Below are positions 15,454 through 24,480 of a stretch of 64,000 nt of DNA, in pieces. The stretch is from Planctomycetota bacterium (GTDB lineage: Bacteria > Planctomycetota > UBA1135 > GCA-002686595), in the NCBI GenBank assembly GCA_012959525.1, contig DUDB01000012.1, forward strand, positions 79,022 through 143,021, in the 5' to 3' direction. Made by a program: the position numbers and the translations under genes. The notes under the pieces were generated by a model. That model made no database searches and was not told the DNA's origin. It saw only the letters and a program-made list of their open reading frames with translations. How positions within the stretch are numbered: position 1 is the stretch's first letter; each line of letters starts with the position of its first letter.

Positions 15454-17287
15454 GCTGCCCGTACAGGACGCGCGCCACCTCCAGATCCGGCGCAGCCCCC
15501 AACAACCGGCGCAGGTCCTCCAGTGCCCCCGCCCGATCCCCGGTAGCTTCGCGCGCCAGAGCACGGCCGTACAGGACGGGCACCTCATCCGGAAGGGACC
15601 TGAGGAACTCATCGGCTCGAACCAGGGCCTCCTGGGCCTGGCCGGCTTCCACGAGAAGGGCCACCCAAAGACCCCGCAGTTCGGTCAGCCCCGGAGTCTT
15701 CGGCCCGGCCGCCTCGGAGATAGAACGCACGGAATCGGCAACCAGGCGCAAGGCCCGCGGGCCATCGCCGAGGACGCGGCAGCTGCGAGCCAACCCATAG
15801 AGGACCTGCGCATTCTCTCCCCCGGCCTCCAAGGCCCGCTCGAAAAGCTGCACGGCCTCATCATGGTCACCGGATTCGGCGGCAGCTTGAGCCAACTGCA
15901 AATGGCCTACCGCCGCACTCGGACGCATGGCGGCCGGGCGCTGATGAGTGAGCCAGATCGCAGCCAGTACAAGAGTCGCCCCACGCAGGAGTCTGCCCCA
16001 GTCACGGCTGCGCGCCCGTAACCAGAGCCACTCAAGACCACACCCACTGAGCACACACAAGAGCGGCAGCACCGGCGCCCGGAACCGAGAGCACACGAAG
16101 AAGCCCACCACCCCCAGGCAGTACACCGCCACAAACCCCCAGACCGGGAAGGTCTCCCTGCGCCGCCGCAAGCAGAGGACCAGACCCAAAGCGGCCAATC
16201 CGACGATGAGGTCGAAGCCGATGGGGTTCCAGCGCGACAGCGGGTCGAAGTGCTTGGCAAAGAAGGACACGTCCAGGTTGTTGCCGAGCTCCGCATCCGT
16301 CCAGAACAGGCGCAGCTTCCAAAGCATGTGCCGCAACGCCGCGCCGGGTTCCCGCGTGAACCAATCGAGTGCCTGCCCGACATAGTGGCTGGACACCTCG
16401 GACGGGGCGAGGGCTCGCCCTTGCGCCTCTTCCGCCAAGGCTACGGCGTCGTGGAATCCCTCCCACCAGCCGCCCCGTGTACCGGGCACGATAGCCGTGG
16501 ACCCATCGCTGACCGGGTTGTTTCCGATCCACAAGTTGACCCCGGCCTGGGACGAGATCAGAACCCAGTCCCCGCCCACCACCCGGTTGTAGGCCGTCAC
16601 CGGCAAGATAGGCACAAGGGTCGAGGCGAGCAGAAGCAGGGCCACTCGCGAGCCAGCTCTACTGGCGGACCTGGCGCTGCGGTGGACCCAGAGCGCCACG
16701 CAGGGGACGAATAGGAGCACGTTAGGTCGGGCAAGGCTCGCCACCCCCCACGCCAAGCCTGCCAGGATTCCAGAGCGCGTACTGAGTTGCCGGCCGGCCC
16801 TCAGGCTCAATAAGATGGCCGCCAAGTTCAGCGGGATGGCCAGCGTGGGAATCAAAAGCTGCGAGTCGAAGTGAACCAGCACCCAGGAGGTGGCCACCAG
16901 AAAGGCGCTCAGGTGTGCGACGAGTGGGCGAAAAAGATGGCTGGCGATGCGGTGTGTCAGGACCGTGGTCGCAACGCCCAGGAGGGACTGCAGCAACCGC
17001 GGCACCAAAAACCCCGCGCCAAAGAACTTCTGTACGGCCGCCAGGAACCAGATGTAAAGCGGGGCTCGAAAGAAGGGTCCCTCTTGAAAGGTCTCACCGG
17101 CTGCAAGGGCACGGGCCCAGTCAGCGTGATAGGCCTCGTCCATGGCCGGAGATTCGAAGTAAGGGCTATCCCCCATGGCCAGCACGTGGAAAACCCTCAG
17201 AGCCAGAGCCAAGAGGCCCAGAAAAAGCAGCACCCTGCCCTGTGGGGACACCCGGCTCGGATCGCTAGGCTTGGGTGACGGGCACAT
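15443..17287 (-). CDS. GT-C family membrane glycosyltransferase (GT39/ArnT-like) with C-terminal TPR-like region
   Basis: 614 residues. After a first membrane helix (VLLFLGLLALALRVFHVLAM) comes a periplasmic loop with the acidic pair in AMDEAYHADWARA, the catalytic-type signature of GT-C enzymes that use polyprenyl-phosphate sugars. About ten further helices follow up to residue 440. The last 150 residues are soluble and helical with TPR-like units (AAESGDHDEAVQLFERALEAG; ...QEALVRADEFLRSLPDEVPV), an arrangement seen in planctomycete and myxobacterial GT-C proteins. Likely role: transfer of a sugar to a lipid or exported protein at the outer face of the inner membrane. Donor and acceptor cannot be told from sequence. 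Divergent from the GH20 gene. Confidence 0.85.
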   Translation of the reverse strand: MCPSPKPSDPSRVSPQGRVLLFLGLLALALRVFHVLAMGDSPYFESPAMDEAYHADWARALAAGETFQEGPFFRAPLYIWFLAAVQKFFGAGFLVPRLLQSLLGVATTVLTHRIASHLFRPLVAHLSAFLVATSWVLVHFDSQLLIPTLAIPLNLAAILLSLRAGRQLSTRSGILAGLAWGVASLARPNVLLFVPCVALWVHRSARSASRAGSRVALLLLASTLVPILPVTAYNRVVGGDWVLISSQAGVNLWIGNNPVSDGSTAIVPGTRGGWWEGFHDAVALAEEAQGRALAPSEVSSHYVGQALDWFTREPGAALRHMLWKLRLFWTDAELGNNLDVSFFAKHFDPLSRWNPIGFDLIVGLAALGLVLCLRRRRETFPVWGFVAVYCLGVVGFFVCSRFRAPVLPLLCVLSGCGLEWLWLRARSRDWGRLLRGATLVLAAIWLTHQRPAAMRPSAAVGHLQLAQAAAESGDHDEAVQLFERALEAGGENAQVLYGLARSCRVLGDGPRALRLVADSVRSISEAAGPKTPGLTELRGLWVALLVEAGQAQEALVRADEFLRSLPDEVPVLYGRALAREATGDRAGALEDLRRLLGAAPDLEVARVLYGQLSR

Positions 17288-17393
17288 GGCAGATCTACGG
17301 AGCCGGACTCGATTCGTTGAGCCAACCCCGGGCGAAGCCTAGCAGCCCCCCACGCCGATTGCACAGGCTGGCGATCCCAGCCCCGCCCCCCCG

Positions 17394-19337
17394 ATGTCTC
17401 CCCAGTCCATACCGCCTCCCCTCCAGCATCTCGCACCCACCCCGCAGCGGCTTGAGCCACTCGAGGGACAATGGCGCCTGGCTGCCGGGGCACCCATTGC
17501 GTGTGGCCCACAGGACACAGTCTCCCCCGAGGCTTGGGCCTGGATGGAACGAGGACTGGAAGAAATGGGACGGCGGCTGGATCCAGGTGCTCCCGTGCGG
17601 ACTCTAGAGTGGTTACTTGTGGACCGGCTGGACGGCTGCCCCGACAAGGCCCCTGGACCCGATGGGTCAGCCCCCTGCGAGGCCTATCGTCTCACCGTGC
17701 ACCCGGGCGGAATCCGCATGGAGTCCACCACCGGGGTGGGGTTGTTTCGCGCAACCGTCACAAGCCTGCAGCTCATGCGAGGCGCCCAAGACGCCGCCGC
17801 CGCTGATCCAGGTCAGCCCTGGACCTTGCCCTGCCTGCGCATCGACGACTGGCCCGAGTTTGGACGACGGGGCTTCCTCTTGGACGTCAGCCGCGACAGG
17901 GTCCCGCTTCAGGAGCGGCTACGCCAACTCGTGCGACGCTGCGCGGAGCTCAAACTCAACCATCTGGAACTCTACTCTGAACACGTCTTCCCCTACGCCG
18001 GCCATGAGGCGGTTTGGCGCGCGGCCAGCCCCATCACGGTCCCCGAGTGGGTAGAGCTCGTCCAATGCGCTCGCGAAGTGCACGTGGATTTGGTCCCCAA
18101 CCAGCAGACCTTTGGGCACATGCATCGTTGGCTCAAGCATCCCCAATACCGGGACATGAGCGAAGTGCCCGAAGGCGTGGAGCATGCGTTCGCCTTCGAC
18201 CCAGAGCCCTTCAGCCTGTGTCCCACCGATCCCCGATCCCTCGAGCTCATTGCAGACCTCCTCAACCAACTACTGCCCCATTTCGGCAGTGCATTTGTCG
18301 GCATAGGGTGCGACGAGACGTTCGACATTGGCCAAGGTCGCTCCCGAGAGGCGTGCGCCGCTCGCGGAACCCATGGCGTCTACCTCGACTACCTCAGTCG
18401 TGTCCTCGAACTGGTGCGCGAGCGCGGTAGGCGCCCCCTCTTTTGGGCCGACGTACTCCTCAAGGACGAACAGGAGGTTCCTCACTTGCCCACCAATTCG
18501 GTGGGGCTGCTCTGGGGCTACGAGGGAGACCACCCCTTCCATGAGCAAGCCCAACGTCTACAAGATAGTGGGACGGAGTACTGGATCTGCCCGGGCACCA
18601 GCTCCTGGCAGTCATTCACCGGGCGACACTCGAACATGCTGGCCAACGTGAGTCTGGCCGCGGAGGCGGGCCGCCAGCATGGTGCCTCGGGCTATCTAGT
18701 CACGGACTGGGGTGATTTTGGTCACTGGCAACCCGAGGCCATCTCTTGGCTGGGACATGTCGCGGGCGCCTGCCAAGCGTGGAATCCGGACGCCACCCAG
18801 GGCCATCTCCGCGAACAGACCCGGATGCACGTCATCCCCTCGCGGTCCGCTTCTCTCGCGGAGAGCCTTGAGGGCTTGGGAGGTCTCGTTGAGGTGTCCG
18901 GAACCTCATGCCGCAATGCCACGGCCTGGTTCATGTTCCTGCGCCGCCCCACGGACGGCGCCACGCCGCGCAACGTCCGGGGCCTGACGGCGGAGGGTTT
19001 GGCCGCTACCGAAGACCGGGCAGAGGAGATCGCTGGAACTCTGGAGCGCCTGGCGGTTGGCGCCGGCCCCGACAGCCCGGCCTCCGACCTCCTATGGACA
19101 ACCCGCATGACTCAATGGGCATGCCGCCTGGGCCGGGCGCGACTGGGAGCTGGGGATGGCATCGGTGACGTGGGCGAAGCCGCGCGGCAGAACCTCGTAA
19201 GCGAGCTGCGAGCCCTGGTTCGACGGCAGGCCGAGCTGTGGCCGCGAACCAGTCGGCCCGGCGGACGACATGATTCCGGCGAGCGCCTTGAGCGGCTCGG
19301 GCGCTGGATCGTGGGTGGTGGGACCGCGTCCCTCTAG
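17394..19337 (+). CDS. GH20-family beta-N-acetylhexosaminidase
   Basis: 647 residues. Residues 1-140 are an N-terminal GH20b-like alpha/beta domain. The TIM barrel begins at IDDWPEFGRRGFLLDVSRDR and includes KLNHLELYSEHVFPYAGHEA. The catalytic Asp-Glu pair is Asp307-Glu308 in GIGCDETFDIG, where the Glu is the acid/base and the Asp positions the substrate N-acetyl group. Predicted to remove terminal GlcNAc or GalNAc residues. No signal peptide is visible (MSPQSIPPPLQHL), so it probably works in the cytoplasm on imported or recycled amino-sugar oligomers. The C-terminal 180 residues are helical and unassigned. Its TAG stop and the stop of lon occupy the same palindromic CTAG on opposite strands. 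Confidence 0.9.
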   Translation: MSPQSIPPPLQHLAPTPQRLEPLEGQWRLAAGAPIACGPQDTVSPEAWAWMERGLEEMGRRLDPGAPVRTLEWLLVDRLDGCPDKAPGPDGSAPCEAYRLTVHPGGIRMESTTGVGLFRATVTSLQLMRGAQDAAAADPGQPWTLPCLRIDDWPEFGRRGFLLDVSRDRVPLQERLRQLVRRCAELKLNHLELYSEHVFPYAGHEAVWRAASPITVPEWVELVQCAREVHVDLVPNQQTFGHMHRWLKHPQYRDMSEVPEGVEHAFAFDPEPFSLCPTDPRSLELIADLLNQLLPHFGSAFVGIGCDETFDIGQGRSREACAARGTHGVYLDYLSRVLELVRERGRRPLFWADVLLKDEQEVPHLPTNSVGLLWGYEGDHPFHEQAQRLQDSGTEYWICPGTSSWQSFTGRHSNMLANVSLAAEAGRQHGASGYLVTDWGDFGHWQPEAISWLGHVAGACQAWNPDATQGHLREQTRMHVIPSRSASLAESLEGLGGLVEVSGTSCRNATAWFMFLRRPTDGATPRNVRGLTAEGLAATEDRAEEIAGTLERLAVGAGPDSPASDLLWTTRMTQWACRLGRARLGAGDGIGDVGEAARQNLVSELRALVRRQAELWPRTSRPGGRHDSGERLERLGRWIVGGGTASL

Positions 19338-21808
19338 CAAGCGTGCAGAGCCTGCTCGAGCACGTCATCCACTGAATCCAGCCAGTCCACCTTCAGTCCC
19401 TTGCGAACCCCGTCGTCAAGTTCCTCCCAATCACCCTGATTGCGCCGCGGCAAAAGGACCCGCTTGATCCCTGCCGACCGCGCGGCGAGAACCTTCTCCT
19501 TGACCCCTCCCACGGGCAACACCAAGCCTGTCAGGCTGATCTCACCGGTCATCGCCAGGCTGTTCCGCACACAACGCCCACTGAGCAGCGAGACTATGGC
19601 GGCGTACATGGCCACTCCTGCGGAGGGCCCATCCTTGGGCACGGCCCCAGCCGGAATGTGCAGGTGCAGGTCGGTCTTGTCGTCCCCCGTCGCCTGCCAG
19701 TCCGGATCCGCATTGGCCCGGACGAGGCTCCAAGCCGCCTGGGCACTCTCCTTCATGACGTCCCCCAGCTGCCCGGTTAGAACGAGCTTGCCCTTGCCGG
19801 GCATGGAGCTGGCTTCTATGAAGAGGATCTCGCCGCCCACGGGCGTCCAAGCCAGCCCTGTGGCCACGCCAGGGCGTTGGGTGCGTCGAGCTAGCTCCTT
19901 CTCATAGCGCCGATGGCCGAGGACGTCCTGCACGCCTTCAGCATCCATTAACAGAGGCTTGCGCCGGCGCCCTGAGAAGGCCACCGCAGCGTGGCGGCAG
20001 AGGGAGCCAATCTCACGCTCCAGGGAACGAACCCCGGCCTCACGCGTGTAGTACCGGATCAACTCCCGGACCGCGCTCATCCGAATGCTGAACGGCTTGG
20101 ACTTGAGTCCGGCCTCCTTGATCTGCCGCTTTACCAGATACCGCTTGGCTATCTGCAGCTTCTCTTCCTCGGTGTAACCGGGCAAGCGCAGTACCTCTAA
20201 GCGGTCCCGGAGGGCCGGATGGACTGAGTCCAGGACGTTCGCCGTAGCGAAGAACATCACGTCCGACAGGTCGAAGGGCACGCCCAGGTAGTTGTCCGTA
20301 AAGGCGTGGTTCTGCGCTGGGTCCAGCACCTCAAGCAGGGCCGCCGCAGGATCCCCATGCATCCCCCGGCCCATCTTGTCCAGTTCATCGAGCATGAACA
20401 CCGGATTGCGCGTCCGCGCGCGCCGAAGCCCAGCCAGGATTCTCCCCGGCATGGCTCCCACGTAGGTGCGACGGTGCCCACGAATCTCCGCCTCGTCGTG
20501 CACTCCACCCAGGGAAATACGGACGAACTCACGGCCCAAGGCCCGCGCCACACTCTGGCCCAACGAAGTCTTGCCGACACCAGGGGGGCCGACTAGGCAG
20601 AGGGTGGGTCCGTGGGTCTGAGGATTGAGCTTGCGCACCGCCAGGAACTCAAGAATCCGTTGCTTGACCGGTTCGATGCCATAGTGGTCCTCGTCCAGAA
20701 TTTTTCGCGCACGGCTCAGGTTCAGTTGGTCGTCGCTAAAGGTCTTCCAGGGCAACTCGATAGCCAACTCCAAGAACGAGCGGAGCATGGAGTATTCCGC
20801 CGCCTGCTCGGGGGTACGCTCCAGGCGCTTAATCTCCTTGCGGAGCTCCCGATTCACGGGTTCGGGGAGTTGGAGAGCGTCGAGAGCGCTCTTCATGGCG
20901 AGGATCTCCCCGCTCTTGCCATCCTCCTCCCCCAGCTCGCGCTGAATGGTTCGCAGCTGCTCCCGCAAGAAATACTCACGCTGAGCCTCGTCCATGGCGC
21001 CGCGGGTCTCATCGCGAATCTTCTGGGAGATCGAGAGCACCTCCGCCCAGTCACCCAGAACCCGGTTGAGTTGATCCAACCGGGTGCCGAGATCGAGCTC
21101 CTCTAGGAGGCCTTGCTTCTCCGCAGGGGAAACATCCACAAAGGTGCAGACCAGATCGGCCAGCATGGCCGGGGACTCGATGGCCTCAACGGCATGGGAC
21201 ATCTCCTCAGGCGCACCGGGAGCCAACTCGAGAACCTCCGCCGCGCGATCCTTCAGAGCCATGAAGCTGGCCTCGATTTTACGGGTCTTCGGTTCAGGAG
21301 GATCGAGCAGGTTCACTTCCACAACGGGGTACGGTTCGTGCTGAATGTACTTCGCAACCTTGAAGCGCAGACCGCCTTCGCAGATGGCGTGGTGACGCCC
21401 ATCCGGGGCCGTCCAATAGCGAACGATGTTCGCCACCGTCCCCATGTCGTAGAGATCGTCGGGGCCAGGGTGTTCCAGGTGCTCGTCGCGCTGCAGAATC
21501 AGGCCCACCGGAGATCCCTTCTTGGCGGCCGCCTGAATCGCACGCACGGTAGCCTCGCGGCCCACCATCAACGGCAGGACCACACCCGGAAAGAGAACCA
21601 TGTTTCGCACGGGAACAAGAACAACCTCCGTCGTACCAAGCCGACTCCTCCGCGAAGAGGAGCGCTTTCTGGCAGGAGCGCCCCTGCCCCCTCCCGCCTT
21701 GGATTTCTTGCCCGAGCGGCGGACCACCTTCTTCTTACCCCTCGAAGGCTTCTTCTTGGTCGCACCCTTCTTGGTCTTCTTCTTGTTCCGCTTCAGTGAT
21801 TTGGCCAA
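19334..21808 (-). CDS. lon: ATP-dependent Lon protease with a Lys/Arg-rich N-terminal tail
   Basis: About 824 residues. Numbering from a TTG at 21808, preceded by AAGGGAG five bases away, which gives (M)AKSLKRNKKK; an ATG at 21841 adds 11 residues. Residues 1-58 are an unusually basic Lys/Arg/Gly/Ser tail. Then the Lon N-terminal domain (VVLVPVRNMVLFPGVVLPL), coiled coil, AAA+ module with Walker A GPPGVGKTS (407-415) and sensor regions, and the C-terminal serine protease domain with Ser729 in PKDGPSAGV and Lys772 in GGVKEKVLAAR forming the catalytic dyad. It degrades misfolded and regulatory proteins in the cytoplasm. The basic tail may favour DNA or polyphosphate binding. Convergent with the GH20 gene, divergent from phnD. 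Confidence 0.96.
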   Translation of the reverse strand: MAKSLKRNKKKTKKGATKKKPSRGKKKVVRRSGKKSKAGGGRGAPARKRSSSRRSRLGTTEVVLVPVRNMVLFPGVVLPLMVGREATVRAIQAAAKKGSPVGLILQRDEHLEHPGPDDLYDMGTVANIVRYWTAPDGRHHAICEGGLRFKVAKYIQHEPYPVVEVNLLDPPEPKTRKIEASFMALKDRAAEVLELAPGAPEEMSHAVEAIESPAMLADLVCTFVDVSPAEKQGLLEELDLGTRLDQLNRVLGDWAEVLSISQKIRDETRGAMDEAQREYFLREQLRTIQRELGEEDGKSGEILAMKSALDALQLPEPVNRELRKEIKRLERTPEQAAEYSMLRSFLELAIELPWKTFSDDQLNLSRARKILDEDHYGIEPVKQRILEFLAVRKLNPQTHGPTLCLVGPPGVGKTSLGQSVARALGREFVRISLGGVHDEAEIRGHRRTYVGAMPGRILAGLRRARTRNPVFMLDELDKMGRGMHGDPAAALLEVLDPAQNHAFTDNYLGVPFDLSDVMFFATANVLDSVHPALRDRLEVLRLPGYTEEEKLQIAKRYLVKRQIKEAGLKSKPFSIRMSAVRELIRYYTREAGVRSLEREIGSLCRHAAVAFSGRRRKPLLMDAEGVQDVLGHRRYEKELARRTQRPGVATGLAWTPVGGEILFIEASSMPGKGKLVLTGQLGDVMKESAQAAWSLVRANADPDWQATGDDKTDLHLHIPAGAVPKDGPSAGVAMYAAIVSLLSGRCVRNSLAMTGEISLTGLVLPVGGVKEKVLAARSAGIKRVLLPRRNQGDWEELDDGVRKGLKVDWLDSVDDVLEQALHAC

Positions 21809-21972
21809 TCTTGCTCCCTTTACAGTATTCGTTCGCCACATTTGCCGGCCCGTCCTCGCTCAGGCCTGAGACGGCCGGCCCTCCAGAACGGAGCAGTATG
21901 CGGCAGGAGTGGCCGGCGCTCAATGGTTCGCCGGGGGTGCTACACTCCCGCGCGCTTCCGCCCCCCGGTCCC

Positions 21973-22854
21973 ATGAGAACACTTTCCACGCTCGCCGTAC
22001 TTCTAGCGCCCCTGGCCCTTTCCGGTTGCGTGCAGGACGCGGGTGGCGCTGGCCCCGTGGTGTACTTCAGCGCAATACCCGACGATAACCGCTCGGGGCT
22101 CCAGGCACGCTACGACCTCGTCGCTCTAGCCCTGACCGACGCGCTGGGTGTTCGCTTCGACTACCAGCCCAGCACCGACTACGAGGCTTCGGTGGAGGCT
22201 TTCAAGAACGGAGACGTCCTCCTTGCCTGGTTTGGTGGCGTCTCGGGGGTGCGCGCCCGTCTGGCCGTCCCAGGAGCCCAAGCCATCGCTCAGGGGCGTG
22301 TGGATCCACAGTTCCGGACCTACTTCATTGCACACCAGGACTTGGGACTCGAATTCAGCGAGGAGTTCCCCATGGCCCTGCGCGGGAACCGGTTCACCTT
22401 CGGATCCCGGGGTTCCACTTCGGGGCGCTTGATGCCCCAGCATTTCCTCATGCAAGAAACGGGGCAGGGCCCCCAGGAGTTCTTTGGCCACCCCCCCCAA
22501 TTCACAGCGGGCCACGACCAAACAGCCCTACAGGTTCAAGCCGGTTCCGCCTCCGCGGGGGCCCTGAACTACAAGACCTACGAACGCATGGTGGCGGAAG
22601 GCACCGTTGACCCCGCGGTCTGCCGGCACATCTGGACCACGCCCCCTTACGCGGACTACAACTGGACCGCCCACCCCGCGCTGAACCAACTCCACGGAGA
22701 GGATTTCATGGAGCGGATTCAGGCCTTCCTGATAACCCTGGACGACCCCGCCGTGCTGGAAGCTCTCGACCGCACGGAGGGACTGATCCCCGCAAAGAAC
22801 GCAGACTACGCCGCCATCGAGGCGACTATGCGACAGACGGGACTTCTCCGCTGA
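21973..22854 (+). CDS. phnD: Phosphonate/phosphite-type ABC transporter substrate-binding lipoprotein
   Basis: About 293 residues from the ATG at 21973; the start gives a lipoprotein signal (TLAVLLAPLALSGC). The mature protein has the PhnD/periplasmic-binding fold: VVYFSAIPDDNRSG at the first strand, DYEASVEAFKNGDVLLAWFGG, then FGSRGSTSGRLMPQHFL, the Ser-Thr-Ser anion-binding loop of the family, and VQAGSASAGALNYKTYERM. It captures the phosphorus compound and delivers it to PhnE. First gene of phnDCEE; the next gene begins at or inside its stop codon. No C-P lyase or phosphonatase genes are in the window, so the true ligand (phosphonate, phosphite, phosphate ester) is open. Confidence 0.9.
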   Translation: MRTLSTLAVLLAPLALSGCVQDAGGAGPVVYFSAIPDDNRSGLQARYDLVALALTDALGVRFDYQPSTDYEASVEAFKNGDVLLAWFGGVSGVRARLAVPGAQAIAQGRVDPQFRTYFIAHQDLGLEFSEEFPMALRGNRFTFGSRGSTSGRLMPQHFLMQETGQGPQEFFGHPPQFTAGHDQTALQVQAGSASAGALNYKTYERMVAEGTVDPAVCRHIWTTPPYADYNWTAHPALNQLHGEDFMERIQAFLITLDDPAVLEALDRTEGLIPAKNADYAAIEATMRQTGLLR

Positions 22855-23633
22855 GTACCGCCCCTCCAGCTTTTGCCCTCCGCGGGGCATGCGTCTCCTA
22901 CGACGAGAACCACGCATTGAGCGGGGTGGACTTGGAGATTGCATCTGGGGAAATTGTCGCGCTGGTAGGCCCAAGCGGTGCGGGCAAGACCAGCATGCTA
23001 CGCCTCATGGCAGGCTCGCTCCTGGCCGACGCGGGTACGGCAAGTTTCGGCGGCAAGGACCTGGCCCAACTCGCCCCCGCCGACCTGCGAGCCGCACGCA
23101 GTCGGATCGGATTCGTCCATCAGGACCACTCGCTGGTACCGATTTTTCGAGCCCACCAGAACGTGATAGCCGGCGCCCTCGGCCAGCGCGGGTTCTGGTC
23201 TGCCGCGCGCTCCATGATCCGGCCCACGGTCGAGGATCTCGACCGAGCACATCGTCTCCTTGAGCGCGTGGGCATCCCCGAGAAACTCTGCCTGCGCACG
23301 GACTCCCTCTCGGGCGGTCAACAGCAACGCGTGGCGATTGCGCGCGCTCTGTTCCAGGCCCCGCATGCCCTCTTGGCAGACGAGCCCGTGGCCTCAGTGG
23401 ATCCAACGCGCGCGCGCGCCGTGCTAACCCTCATGAAGGATGTCGCCAAGGAACGCGGCCTGACCCTGGTGGCCAGCCTGCACGACATTCAACTCGCAAG
23501 AGAGCTTTTCCCGCGACTGGTGGGACTGCGCGGCGGGCGACTGGTCTTTGACTCGCCCACGGCGCAAGTGCACGACGACGCCCTCGAAGCTCTGTACCGC
23601 ATCGACGGGCCGCCCCCAAGAGCGGATGGATAG
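22851..23633 (+). CDS. phnC: Phosphonate-type ABC transporter ATP-binding protein
   Basis: About 260 residues if translation starts at CTG 22851, which overlaps the phnD stop (CTGA). Walker A GPSGAGKTS, signature LSGGQQQRVAIARAL, Walker B ALLADEP and the switch His in SLHD are intact. The first ATG/GTG/TTG in frame is TTG 22917, but that would delete the N-terminal strand and A-loop (FALRGACVSYDENHA), whose Tyr normally stacks on adenine, so an upstream non-canonical start is more likely. The gene couples tightly to phnE (ATG inside its own 3' end at 23626). It powers import together with PhnD and the two PhnE proteins. Confidence 0.85.
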   Translation: MSTAPPAFALRGACVSYDENHALSGVDLEIASGEIVALVGPSGAGKTSMLRLMAGSLLADAGTASFGGKDLAQLAPADLRAARSRIGFVHQDHSLVPIFRAHQNVIAGALGQRGFWSAARSMIRPTVEDLDRAHRLLERVGIPEKLCLRTDSLSGGQQQRVAIARALFQAPHALLADEPVASVDPTRARAVLTLMKDVAKERGLTLVASLHDIQLARELFPRLVGLRGGRLVFDSPTAQVHDDALEALYRIDGPPPRADG

Positions 23634-24480
23634 GCATCCCCCCAAGCCTCCCCCCCGGGGCCTGATCCTGCTGGGAATCGGGCTGCTCGGGCTCCTAGCC
23701 GCCTTCCTCCTGGGACTTCGCCCCGCGGGCTTGGTGCCCAACGCCGGTGGCCTGCGGCTCGCCAGGGATTTCTTCTCGGCTGCCACCGAGCCGGCTTTCT
23801 CCTGGGAGAGTGCCCACCTCGCCGCCCATACCACACCGTTCTTGGCGGACTTGGCACACGCAGCCCTGCGCACGCTCATCTTCGCCGCGGCCGCCATGAG
23901 CCTATCGGTCCTCGCGGGCCTCCCCCTTGGAATACTTGCCTCCGAAACCTGGTGGAGACGCTCCTCTTTCAAGAATTCCCGCATGACCGCTGCGGCCCGC
24001 GGATTACAAGCCGCCGTCCGCATCGGGATCGCCCTGATGCGATCCGTGCACGAGCTGATCTGGGCGGTGATCCTCCTGGCCGCGGTGGGCCTAAATACAT
24101 TTGGGGCTGTCCTCGCCATCGCCGTCCCCTACTCGGGGACTCTCGCCAAGGTCTTCTCAGAGATGTTGGACGAGGCGCCCCGACATTCCGCGAAGGCCCT
24201 GGAGGGCATCGGTGTTCGCCCCCTGAGCGTATTCCTCTTCGGTCTCGTGCCCCGCGCGCTCCCCGACCTAGTCGCCTACACCGCCTACCGCTTTGAGTGC
24301 GCCGTACGATCCGCCGCGGTACTGGGTTTTTTCGGCTACCCCACCCTGGGATACCATCTAACCCTGAGCTTCGGTGACGGGCGCTTCCGCGAGACCTGGA
24401 CCACAATCTATCTGCTGCTCGGTCTAATCCTCTTTCTCGAGTGGTGGAGCACGGCCATCCGCCGGCGGCTGGTCTCATGA
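23626..24480 (+). CDS. phnE: Phosphonate-type ABC transporter permease 1
   Basis: About 284 residues from the ATG at 23626, which overlaps the last codons of phnC. Six predicted membrane helices (first: GLILLGIGLLGLLAAFLLGL) and the coupling region typical of PhnE, GIGVRPLSVFLFGLVPRALPDL, followed by YTAYRFECAVRSAAVLGFFG. It forms a heteromeric channel with the second permease. The stop TGA overlaps the ATG of the next gene (ATGA at 24477). Confidence 0.88.
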   Translation: MDRHPPKPPPRGLILLGIGLLGLLAAFLLGLRPAGLVPNAGGLRLARDFFSAATEPAFSWESAHLAAHTTPFLADLAHAALRTLIFAAAAMSLSVLAGLPLGILASETWWRRSSFKNSRMTAAARGLQAAVRIGIALMRSVHELIWAVILLAAVGLNTFGAVLAIAVPYSGTLAKVFSEMLDEAPRHSAKALEGIGVRPLSVFLFGLVPRALPDLVAYTAYRFECAVRSAAVLGFFGYPTLGYHLTLSFGDGRFRETWTTIYLLLGLILFLEWWSTAIRRRLVS

